From Brassica napus (Eukaryota > Streptophyta > Magnoliopsida > Brassicales > Brassicaceae), in assembly GCF_020379485.1 (NCBI RefSeq), contig NW_026014713.1, forward strand, positions 1 to 64,000: a stretch of 64,000 nucleotides of DNA. The letters are read 5' to 3'. Shown one piece after another: positions 15,001-23,317 of the stretch (position 1 is its first letter; each line of letters begins with the position of its first letter). Below the pieces are notes generated by a model that saw only the letters and a list, made by a program, of their open reading frames with translations, did not search any database and had not been told where the DNA came from. Made by a program: the position numbers and the translations under genes.

Positions 15001-15899
15001 ACTTTTTTATGTATCCAAATACATCTTCTTACATCGCGATTCATCCTGGTTTGATTAGAATGACGAGGAAGTTGTCATATTCCCAAACAGGAAAACTGGG
15101 ATCACCTGATTTGAAAGTGGGATAACTTCTTCATCCTAATTCTATGAGATTTATTCCACTTCCTGGTGATTCTCCACTTCTTTATGTATCCAAATACATC
15201 TTCTTACATCGCGATTCATCCTGGTTTGATTAGAATGACGAGGAAGTTGTCATATTCCCAAACAGGAAAACTGGGATCACCTGATTTGAAAGTGGGATAA
15301 CTTCTTCATCCTAATTCCTATGAGAATTATTCCACTTCCTGGTGATTCTCCACTACTTTTTGTATACAAATACAGCTTCTTACATCGCGATTCATCCTGA
15401 TTTGATTAGAATGACGAGGAAGTTGTCATATTCCCAAACTGGAAAACTGGGATCACGTGATTTGAAAGTGGGATAACTTCTTCATCCTAATTCCTATGAG
15501 ATTTATTCCACTTCCTGGTGATTCTCCACTTCTTTATGTATCCAAATACATCTTCTTACATCGCGATTCATCCTGGTTTGATTAGAATGACGAGGAAGTT
15601 GTCATATTCCCAAACAGGGAAACTGGGATCACCTGATTTGAAAGTGGGATAACTTCTTCATCCTAATTCCTATGAGATTTATTCCACTTCCTGGTGATTC
15701 TCCACTTCTTTATGTATCCAAATACATTTTCTTACATCGCGATTCATTCTGGTTTGATTAGAATGACGAGGAAGTTGTCATATTCCCAAACAGGAAAACT
15801 GGGATCACCTTATTTGAAAGTGAGATAACTTCTTCATCCTAATTCCTATAAGAATTATTCCACTTCCTGGTGATTCTCCACTACTTTTTGTATACAAAT
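1..15899. repeat. Centromere-type satellite array 1 (about 90 monomers of ~176 bp)
   Basis: Head-to-tail monomers, mostly 173-178 bp, each with the landmarks TTTGAAAGTGGGATAAC, TTCCACTTCCTGGTG, ACATCGCGATTCATCC and AATGACGAGGAAG. Every monomer carries TCGCGA, an NruI site, so digestion should give a ladder. Monomer length and sequence resemble, from memory, the Brassica CentBr/Canrep centromere satellite; this identification is not confirmed by a search. Monomers vary mainly at three places: GAGATTT or GAGAATT, CTTCTTTATGTATCC or CTACTTTTTGTATAC, and CCTGGTTTG or CCTGATTTG. The first 6 kb has many one-base losses and small insertions; from about 7 kb the copies are cleaner and longer-period order appears. 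There is no open frame of note in either strand. The array ends at CAAAT, where element X is inserted. Confidence 0.95.
15895..15899. repeat. Left target-site duplication of the X tandem (CAAAT)
   Basis: CAAAT at 15895-15899 is repeated at 31279-31283. Removing 15900-31283 restores an unbroken satellite monomer (GTATACAAAT followed by ACAGCTTCTTAC). This fixes the outer ends of the whole X block and shows it sits in the satellite as a single insertion. Confidence 0.88.
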
Positions 15900-16676
15900 T
15901 AATGAGATCCTAGGATGATGCTCTGGAACAGATGGGATAATCCTTGCAGAAACGAATCAACAGACTCAAGCTTCTCAAGGTATGTGGATCGAATGGTGAC
16001 ACAAGAGGCTGCGGAAAGGCTTCTTGATACTCCTAGGCTTAGATCGGATATGACACACCTCTCTAAAGCCCTTGGGCGTTGGATATTACACACCAACAGA
16101 CTGGATATTACACACCAGACACACTTCAACTCGCCAAAGACAAGAGAGAAGAGAGAAAAAGGTTTTTGATAAAAGATTGCTTAATGATCATGGGGGGTCA
16201 CGACCAGAATATAAAGAGAGGCCCTTGTACATGCACAAGGTCTCAAAAATAGAAATAAAAATAAAGGGAACAGGCTTCCTTGGAAACTAAACAAAGACCA
16301 AGTTTTCGAAATTATTCAAAACATAAAACATATGATAAAAATAACATAAGATAGATAATGTGGTTGGTCCGGGATCATCATCTGGGAGATGTGAAAGTAA
16401 ACTTGTGGCCTCGTTAAAAACCTTCCTTTGGAAAACCCAGTGGGACAAAACCAAAGGTTAGGAAAAGAGCACACACAAGCTACTTGCCTAGATGATGATC
16501 AGCTTGAAGGTGGAGTAGCTTAAATGATGGTTAAGGTGTCTTGGATGATCAAGCTTCGGCCAAGACTAATGTATTCTTCTTGTTTCCAAATGTTCTTCAA
16601 GGTTGCATCCTCAGCTACAAGCTCTTCAGGTTCAGGTTCATGCTTCCAGTCCTTGGTGCTTTCCATGATCACATCA
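15900..16676 (-). repeat. Element X LTR1 (3' LTR of copy A)
   Basis: 777 bp. On the sense strand it starts TGATGTGATCATGG and ends GGATCTCATTA (TG...TA). The start is fixed by the polypurine tract next to it and by the satellite junction of LTR3; the end is fixed by CAAAT at 15895-15899. It differs from LTR2 by five substitutions and one single-base gap. It contains the end of the reading frame, the GTTTTGTCCCACTGGG motif (about 16409-16453), a TATA-like TTTATATT on the minus strand near 16209-16216, and a tandem pair of GGATATTACACACCA units at about 16081-16117. A private change makes the frame stop earlier (TAA at 16520-16522). Confidence 0.9.
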
Positions 16677-19582
16677 TCCCCTCCCACTTCAAAAAGATTT
16701 GTCCTCAAATCTGTGTTACCTGCAATAGAAGGGACCAAGTCAGTAACATCAGAGTTTATAATCAGATTACACTTACCTTGCAAGCCTCTTTGATAGGCAT
16801 TGTCGCTGACTGGTTCTATTATATAGAAGGGACTGATCCATTTGGCTCTCCTTACTCCTGAGGCATTACTTAAACATGATACATTGAAACAAGACAAGTG
16901 AACACAAGCAAAAACATCATAGAGTAAAAGTCTTATCCCAAAGTTGTATTTTATCGGTTTTGGCTTGTATGCTGCATCTGGAGGTGCTTCTTTGATGAGG
17001 ATGAAGCAAGTGAAGTCCTGATGTCTCTCCTGGTTTAGATCAGGCGGCTTGAAACGTTTGTCTTCCTCACGCTTGTTCTTTCCCTTGGTATGCTTCAAAG
17101 CTTCCATATAATCTGCACATGACTCTTTTGACAAAAACAAGTGCATCATATCTGTGTAATTAATACAAGAACTCTTGAAAACATGATTAGTTACCTTAGC
17201 ATGCTCACCTGGTCGCCATAGATAGGTTTGAGATGTTCTAAATTCAGAAAAATTCAAACAAAGTAAACACAGAATCCCCCGACTTGTAAAATTCATAACT
17301 CTTTCATATGAGAAGTTTTGGACATGATTCCAATTCGACGTGAGACCATGATGAGTTAAGTTTCCATGGCAGTTGAGTTTGTTGCTTAATTCCTTCTGGT
17401 TGCTGAGATATGATCCTCGGACTGCTCCTATGTCAAAGCTGGCGGCTAGACAGCTTCCAAGATTTGATTGTTGCATCTCCAATTTAGCCAAAGATCCATT
17501 CTTGATACTCTGATCATTACTATAGTCTCTCTTTTCGAAAATTCTAGTACTCAGAACTGTTTGACCTGTACCAATAGAAAGCAAATCAGGTTTCATGCGT
17601 TTCTTTGAGTCTAGATAATTACCTCGGGTTGGTTTATTTGGAGATTGATGTAGACTGATTCCATCTGGTGGTTTCTCCTTGATTCGAGAAGAAAAAATGA
17701 GTTCTCCTCCTATTCCAGTAATCACTTCACCATTTACTCTAGTGAAATCTCCATCTCCACTCTTGGTTTGACAATCTCTGAAATGATATTGAAGCTTTTG
17801 CAAATCTGGTGGCTTCCACACCTTGACATGATCAAGAAACAAGGCATTTTGATCAGCTTCCATCTCCTTATTACTCAAGCTGGTTCTAGCACGAGCAGAG
17901 CACTCTCCAAGGATGATAAGTATGCTGGCATATGCTCCAGGTTTCCACAAGTAGAACTGTAACCTTCCACCCCAATCTGATATAAGCAGCTCACAGAATT
18001 TGGCTAAACCGATATGTTTTGCGGAATTGACAATATCTTGATGATCAGGAGACCATTTGCTGCGTTTTCTGGTTTGTTGGATCCAGGAAAGAGTGGGTAA
18101 CATTCTCCAATTGGTTTTGTAGTGAAAATCTTGCTGAGCAGAGACGTGCATCCCTTTATCTTCAGAGGGTAAAAGATCATCAAAAACAATTGTTGTTGCT
18201 GCCGATTTCTTCTCAATCACTAAGCGATTGTTCCTGTGATCCCACAAATCTCCTCCAGGCTCAAATACAACATGCTTCAAGCCCAAGTCGTGTCTTGAGA
18301 GCTCCCATACACCTTCTTCTCGTTCCTTGAGGCTCTCCATTGTACCTGTTCCTTTTTGAGCACTAATGGGACAGAACAAGTGCATTATACTTGAAGTAGA
18401 AGTTTTAAGAACATTGCACTTGAAATTATGACCTGTTATAAAACTTTGCCAATATTGAATCAGGTAACTAACTTCACTTATGTTGGTACCTTTCAAGGAG
18501 AGTTGCATGGATTCAGTTGGGCTCGTTATCTCTTTTGACACAAGATCATATTCAACACTTGTTTCAAGAGCTGACTGTCCACATGCCTCCTTTGGATAAA
18601 TGAATAAGATTGGTGCTTCTGGACATCTCTCCTCTTCACCTGTACTTTCCTCAGCTTGTTTTGGACAAGACAAGTGTGTTATCATGTCCTCAGAATTATT
18701 TGAAACAACTTGAGGAAGTAGATTACTTACCTTGGTTTGTTCGGCACCGGCAGTCCTAGTGATCTCACAATCTGATTTTTCCTGCTGATCTGAGTTCAAG
18801 GTTAGCACTTCTTGTTCTACGAGCTTCCTTTTCTTGTATAGATCCATGTATAAGAGCTTGCTAGATGTGGCTTCCTTCATTGGAGATTTCAGAGAAGTGT
18901 GGCCTTTGGATGCATACTTCTTCCTCAGTAGCAACTTCAGATCTTTCCAAGTGGTGATAGCTGGTTCCCTATAGTACCTGCGATCATCTTCTTCTTGCAA
19001 CAACCACTTAAAAACGTTTCCTTTGAGCTGAGACATCACATAAGCCAAGGCATCTCTCTTCGGGATTTTGTTGTAGCACAGCCACTTCTCCATTGTTCTT
19101 TCACACTTCAAATAATCACCTTCCCCTATAAAAACATAAAGTTGAGGCTTAGTGACAATTTGATTGTAAGAAGAATGAATATTTGATTTAGGAGTGCGAG
19201 AAGCTTGATGAGGTCTGCTCAAAGTGTGGGCTGGCTGTTTGTAAGACTGTTGTCCACGTCCTGCTTCCTCTTCCTTATACCACTTATGCTTGCTTGATTT
19301 GTTTTGAACAGAATCTTGTGGTCTAGGCTCAAGCTTTTGTTTGTCCATTCTCTTTTTATTTTTCTGCCTAAGATCATCAGTTTGCTGCAGAAACTTTTGT
19401 CTAAGTTCCTTTCGAAATCCACCCATGTTGGTATCCAACATCTGTTGCATTTGAGCATTCATAGATTTAAGTAACAGCTTTTCTTCCTTAGTGAGTTTTC
19501 CTTTCTGATCTCCTGCCATTGTACCTGAGACAGAAAACAACACACAGCAGTAACAAGTTCTACAGAGAAAACAAAAAATCAA
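16520..19582 (-). CDS. Gag-like protein of element X, copy A (intact 1020-codon frame, no pol)
   Basis: One uninterrupted frame. The first Met is at 19582; a better start is the Met of MAGDQKGKLTKEEK at 19519, because the first 21 residues are Cys/Phe-rich and look like untranslated leader. Residues ~25-140 are charged and Gln/Lys-rich, probably a coiled coil. Residues ~145-228 match the plant retrotransposon gag (capsid) type: TKPQLY, LKGNVFKW, EEDDRRYYREP and TTWKDLKLLLRKKYA. No CCHC zinc knuckle was found. Residues ~230-960 have no protease DSG, RT YxDD, integrase DDE or RNase H motif; they are Ser/Lys-rich with phrases such as LWRPGEHAK and FKPPDL. The stretch LFEVGGDD is coded across the polypurine tract, and the last ~52 codons lie inside the LTR. 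Gag would assemble particles and package element RNA; the role of the remaining ~730 residues is unknown. Copy A stops nine codons before copy B because CAA became TAA. Confidence 0.72.
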   Translation of the reverse strand: MIFCFLCRTCYCCVLFSVSGTMAGDQKGKLTKEEKLLLKSMNAQMQQMLDTNMGGFRKELRQKFLQQTDDLRQKNKKRMDKQKLEPRPQDSVQNKSSKHKWYKEEEAGRGQQSYKQPAHTLSRPHQASRTPKSNIHSSYNQIVTKPQLYVFIGEGDYLKCERTMEKWLCYNKIPKRDALAYVMSQLKGNVFKWLLQEEDDRRYYREPAITTWKDLKLLLRKKYASKGHTSLKSPMKEATSSKLLYMDLYKKRKLVEQEVLTLNSDQQEKSDCEITRTAGAEQTKVSNLLPQVVSNNSEDMITHLSCPKQAEESTGEEERCPEAPILFIYPKEACGQSALETSVEYDLVSKEITSPTESMQLSLKGTNISEVSYLIQYWQSFITGHNFKCNVLKTSTSSIMHLFCPISAQKGTGTMESLKEREEGVWELSRHDLGLKHVVFEPGGDLWDHRNNRLVIEKKSAATTIVFDDLLPSEDKGMHVSAQQDFHYKTNWRMLPTLSWIQQTRKRSKWSPDHQDIVNSAKHIGLAKFCELLISDWGGRLQFYLWKPGAYASILIILGECSARARTSLSNKEMEADQNALFLDHVKVWKPPDLQKLQYHFRDCQTKSGDGDFTRVNGEVITGIGGELIFSSRIKEKPPDGISLHQSPNKPTRGNYLDSKKRMKPDLLSIGTGQTVLSTRIFEKRDYSNDQSIKNGSLAKLEMQQSNLGSCLAASFDIGAVRGSYLSNQKELSNKLNCHGNLTHHGLTSNWNHVQNFSYERVMNFTSRGILCLLCLNFSEFRTSQTYLWRPGEHAKVTNHVFKSSCINYTDMMHLFLSKESCADYMEALKHTKGKNKREEDKRFKPPDLNQERHQDFTCFILIKEAPPDAAYKPKPIKYNFGIRLLLYDVFACVHLSCFNVSCLSNASGVRRAKWISPFYIIEPVSDNAYQRGLQGKCNLIINSDVTDLVPSIAGNTDLRTNLFEVGGDDVIMESTKDWKHEPEPEELVAEDATLKNIWKQEEYISLGRSLIIQDTLTII
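16677..16690 (-). promoter_or_regulatory. Polypurine tract of element X, copy A
   Basis: On the sense strand GAAGTGGGAGGGGA lies directly upstream of the LTR start TGATGTGATC. It primes plus-strand DNA synthesis in LTR elements. It is also coding (EVGGDD), so the tract is under two constraints. The same tract is at 21041-21054 in copy B. Confidence 0.85.
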
Positions 19583-20262
19583 TTTGCAAAACCAGAAACA
19601 GATTCTAATTGAAGTTTAAAACCTTACAAAATTCTTAGAACAAATTCAAAACTCAACCAATGATTTAAAACAAATCAAAACTAATCAGAACAGAATTGAT
19701 ATATCACAAACCTAACAGATCAGATTGATTTTCGAACTAGACCACAAAAAATAGAGAGGTAGATTTCGATTTCAGATTCAAGAGCAGATTTTTTTTCAAA
19801 AGAAAAATAACAAAAACGAAATCAATCAAACTTGCACTACACGGATCAGGTTTCAAAAGATCAATCAACACACGATCAGAGATGATATGATAACAGATGA
19901 TGAGATTTAGATCAAGCAAGAACAGATCTAAAACAATAAGAACAGATCGACTGCAATCAACAAACAGATTCAGATCAAGCAATCAGATAACTTGATAAAC
20001 AAGGATCCGAACAGTCTATTACCCAAAACAAGATCTAATTAACCCAAATTCTTTAGATTTCTTCACAAGGAACACAGATCAACACGAAATCAAAGAGTAT
20101 ATGAAGAGACTTCACCAGATTCGTGATCAAAAACACTTAAATCTAACAGATTTCAACAACAAAAACACAGATCGATCAAAATCTCAACAGAATATGAAGA
20201 GATCAATTCGAAAACAGATAGAAATCAACACACTTCCCTTCCAGAGTTGCTCTGATACCACT
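19583..20262 (-). other. Element X copy A leader with primer binding site
   Basis: About 680 bp between the LTR and the frame. The sense strand is T-rich with repeated GATCTG/TGATCT words and no reading frame of note. The primer binding site TGGTATCAGAGC (minus strand, 20249-20260) matches the 3' end of initiator Met tRNA and is two bases from LTR2. CAGGTACAATGG just before the likely start at 19519 resembles a splice-acceptor context, but I have no evidence for an intron. Confidence 0.8.
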
Positions 20263-21040
20263 TAATGAGATCCTAGGATGATGCTCTGGAACAGATGGGA
20301 TAATCCTTGCAGAAACGAATCAACAGACTCAAGCTTCTCAAGGTATGTGGATCAAATGGTGACACAAGAGGCTGCGGAAAGGCTTCTTGATACTCCTAGG
20401 CTTAGATCGGATATGACACACCTCTCTAAAGCCCTTGGGCGTTGGATATTACACACCAACAGACTGGATATTACACACCAGACACACTTCAACTCGCCAA
20501 AGACAAGAGAGAAGAGAGAAAAAGGTTTTTGATAAAAGATTGCTTAATGATCATGGGGGGTCACGACCAGAATATAAAGAGAGGCCCTTGTACATGCACA
20601 AGGTCTCGAAAATAGAAATAAAAATAAAGGGAACAGGCTCCCTTGGAAACTAAACAAAGACCAAGTTTTCGAAATTATTCAAAAACATAAAACATATGAT
20701 AAAAATAACATAAGATAGATAATGTGGTTGGTCCGGGATCATCATCTAGGAGATGTGAAAGTAAACTTGTGGCCTCGTTAAAAACCTTCCTTTGGAAAAC
20801 CCAGTGGGACAAAACCAAAGGTTAGGAAAAGAGCACACACAAGCTACTTGCCTAGATGATGATCAGCTTGAAGGTGGAGTAGCTTGAATGATGGTTAAGG
20901 TGTCTTGGATGATCAAGCTTCGGCCAAGACTAATGTATTCTTCTTGTTTCCAAATGTTCTTCAAGGTTGCATCCTCAGCTACAAGCTCTTCAGGTTCAGG
21001 TTCATGCTTCCAGTCCTTGGTGCTTTCCATGATCACATCA
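20263..21040 (-). repeat. Element X LTR2 (shared middle LTR)
   Basis: 778 bp. It serves both as 5' LTR of copy A (primer site at 20249-20260) and as 3' LTR of copy B (polypurine tract at 21041-21054). It differs from LTR3 at only two positions, against six differences (one a gap) from LTR1. The frame tail here ends QATPPSS with stop at 20863-20865. Confidence 0.9.
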
Positions 21041-22642
21041 TCCCCTCCCACTTCAAAAAGATTTGTCCTCAAATCTGTGTTACCTGCAATAGAAGGGACC
21101 AAGTCAGTAACATCAGAGTTTATAATCAGATTACACTTACCTTGCAAGCCTCTTTGATAGGCATTGTCGCTGACTGGTTCTATTATATAGAAGGGACTGA
21201 TCCATTTGGCTCTCCTTACTCCTGAGGCATTACTTAAACATGATACATTGAAACAAGACAAGTGAACACAAGCAAAAACATCATAGAGTAAAAGTCTTAT
21301 CCCAAAGTTGTATTTTATCGGTTTTGGCTTGTATGCTGCATCTGGAGGTGCTTCTTTGATGAGGATGAAGCAAGTGAAGTCCTGATGTCTCTCCTGGTTT
21401 AGATCAGGCGGCTTGAAACGTTTGTCTTCCTCACGCTTGTTCTTTCCCTTGGTATGCTTCAAAGCTTCCATATAATCTGCACATGACTCTTTTGACAAAA
21501 ACAAGTGCATCATATCTGTGTAATTAATACAAGAACTCTTGAAAACATGATTAGTTACCTTAGCATGCTCACCTGGTCGCCATAGATAGGTTTGAGATGT
21601 TCTAAATTCAGAAAAATTCAAACAAAGTAAACACAGAATCCCCCGACTTGTAAAATTCATAACTCTTTCATATGAGAAGTTTTGGACATGATTCGAATTC
21701 GACGTGAGACCATGATGAGTTAAGTTTCCATGGCAGTTGAGTTTGTTGCTTAATTCCTTCTGGTTGCTGAGATATGATCCTCGGACTGCTCCTATGTCAA
21801 AGCTGGCGGCTAGACAGCTTCCAAGATTTGATTGTTGCATCTCCAATTTAGCCAAAGATCCATTCTTGATACTCTGATCATTACTATAGTCTCTCTTTTC
21901 GAAAATTCTAGTACTCAGAACTGTTTGACCTGTACCAATAGAAAGCAAATCAGGTTTCATGCGTTTCTTTGAGTCTAGATAATTACCTCGGGTTGGTTTA
22001 TTTGGAGATTGATGTAGACTGATTCCATCTGGTGGTTTCTCCTTGATTCGAGAAGAAAAAATGAGTTCTCCTCCTATTCCAGTAATCACTTCACCATTTA
22101 CTCTAGTGAAATCTCCATCTCCACTCTTGGTTTGACAATCTCTGAAATGATATTGAAGCTTTTGCAAATCTGGTGGCTTCCACACCTTGACATGATCAAG
22201 AAACAAGGCATTTTGATCAGCTTCCATCTCCTTATTACTCAAGCTGGTTCTAGCACGAGCAGAGCACTCTCCAAGGATGATAAGTATGCTGGCATATGCT
22301 CCAGGTTTCCACAAGTAGAACTGTAACCTTCCACCCCAATCTGATATAAGCAGCTCACAGAATTTGGCTAAACCGATATGTTTTGCGGAATTGACAATAT
22401 CTTGATGATCAGGAGACCATTTGCTGCGTTTTCTGGTTTGTTGGATCCAGGAAAGAGTGGGTAACATTCTCCAATTGGTTTCGTAGTGAAACTCTTGCTG
22501 AGCAGAGACGTGCATCCCTTTATCTTCAGAGGGTAAAAGATCATCAAAAACAATTGTTGTTGCTGCCGATTTCTTCTCAATCACTAAGCGATTGTTCCTG
22601 TGATCCCACAAATCTCCTCCAGGCTCAAATACAACATGCTTC
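20863..22642 (-). pseudogene. Element X copy B gag-like frame, C-terminal part (split by Copia-1)
   Basis: C-terminal ~590 codons of the X frame, nearly identical to copy A (for example ETNWRM for KTNWRM and SNSNHV for SNWNHV). It is cut off from its N-terminal part by the antisense Copia-1 insertion at 22643. The last residues of the frame (IIQATPPSS) are present, unlike in copy A. The final ~59 codons lie in LTR2. No pol motifs. Apart from the insertion, no stop or frameshift is seen, so the frame was open until Copia-1 arrived. Confidence 0.85.
22638..22642. repeat. Copia-1 target-site duplication, left (GCTTC)
   Basis: GCTTC at 22638-22642 repeats at 28512-28516. The empty site is preserved in copy A at 18274-18278, where ACATGCTTCAAGCCCAAG is uninterrupted. 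This proves both the insertion boundary and its order after X duplication or in one copy of the tandem. Confidence 0.96.
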
Positions 22643-23226
22643 TGTTGAAGAGTTAAGTATAAAGATGTGAAGCACAAAGGGGGTTAAGACTGAAGGGAGT
22701 ATGTTAAGCATTGGTGTGATGGGAGAGGTTCACAATGGCCTGACCGTACAAGGCCGTACAAGGCCGTACGGTCCGTACACATTCAGATAAGTGAAACCTC
22801 GACCACACGGTCACAAGAAGTTACCCGAGTAACTCATGTGGAAAGGAGAGGCTTTGGCTGATGGATCAGACCGTTGGAGGATAAGAAGAGGCGCGGCTTG
22901 ACAGGCTGGCACAGCTGGAAAGGCAAGAGCATCTTGGTCCAAGATGCCAGATACTCCAAGCATGTGGAGAAGCTGATTGGCCGGTCTAAAGAAAGCTTAT
23001 CCTCTCCTTGTTGACTTCACATGCTTAGCTTAGCTCTTTGATTTCGAAAACCCTTATGATCTCACACTATATATTGTAACTCTTGTCATTAATAATAAGA
23101 CATACAGTTCTGAGTTTATCTCTCTAAGTTCATACTCTCTTAATCATGATTCTAGTCTAATCTCTTCATAATCTCTCATTCTGTTCCTTAATCTTCTCTA
23201 AATCATTTCATTCTCTTAATCTTTCA
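22643..23226 (+). repeat. Copia-1 5' LTR
   Basis: 584 bp, TGTTGAAG...CTTTCA. U3 carries a cluster of CCGTACAAGG-type units (about 22742-22776). TATATAT at 23068-23074 is the likely TATA box, followed by TCATTAATAATAAG, which may include the polyadenylation signal. Identical to the 3' LTR except at 22893. Confidence 0.95.
23068..23074 (+). promoter_or_regulatory. Copia-1 LTR TATA box
   Basis: TATATAT about 158 bp before the LTR end. The same arrangement, TATA then GTAAC then TCATTAATAA, occurs in the LTRs of Copia-2 (34339-34345), Copia-4 (56139-56147) and Copia-5 (minus, 54624-54630). Confidence 0.65.
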
Positions 23227-23244
23227 TGGTATCAGAGCCAGGTT
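23227..23244 (+). promoter_or_regulatory. Copia-1 primer binding site (initiator Met tRNA)
   Basis: TGGTATCAGAGCCAGGTT follows the 5' LTR with no spacer. It is complementary to the 3' end of plant initiator Met tRNA, the usual primer for copia reverse transcription. Confidence 0.92.
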
Positions 23245-23317
23245 GCCCATTTCCTGGTTTCTAAATCTCAGTAATCTTCAGCTTCATTTCATTTACGGTT
23301 GTTCTTAAGCATTTGGA

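Noticed and set aside
1..15899. CRISPR-like array
   Set aside because: Units are contiguous ~176 bp monomers without unique spacers, in plant DNA with LTR elements; this is satellite.
1..15899. Arabidopsis-type 180 bp centromere satellite or a CENP-B box
   Set aside because: The monomer does not match the Arabidopsis thaliana repeat as I recall it, and no CENP-B-box-like motif (TTCGTTGGAA type) is visible.
15915..16290. Small open frames in the X LTRs (72-84 codons, also at 20278 and 30516)
   Set aside because: They overlap LTR sequence, repeat in each LTR copy, run antisense to the element and show no domain; treated as chance frames.
15903..16380. A shorter ~478 bp LTR for element X ending at GGGATCATCA
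   Set aside because: It gave no polypurine tract and a five-base PBS spacer. The 777-778 bp LTR ends at a clear purine tract, at the satellite junction, and with matching CAAAT duplications.
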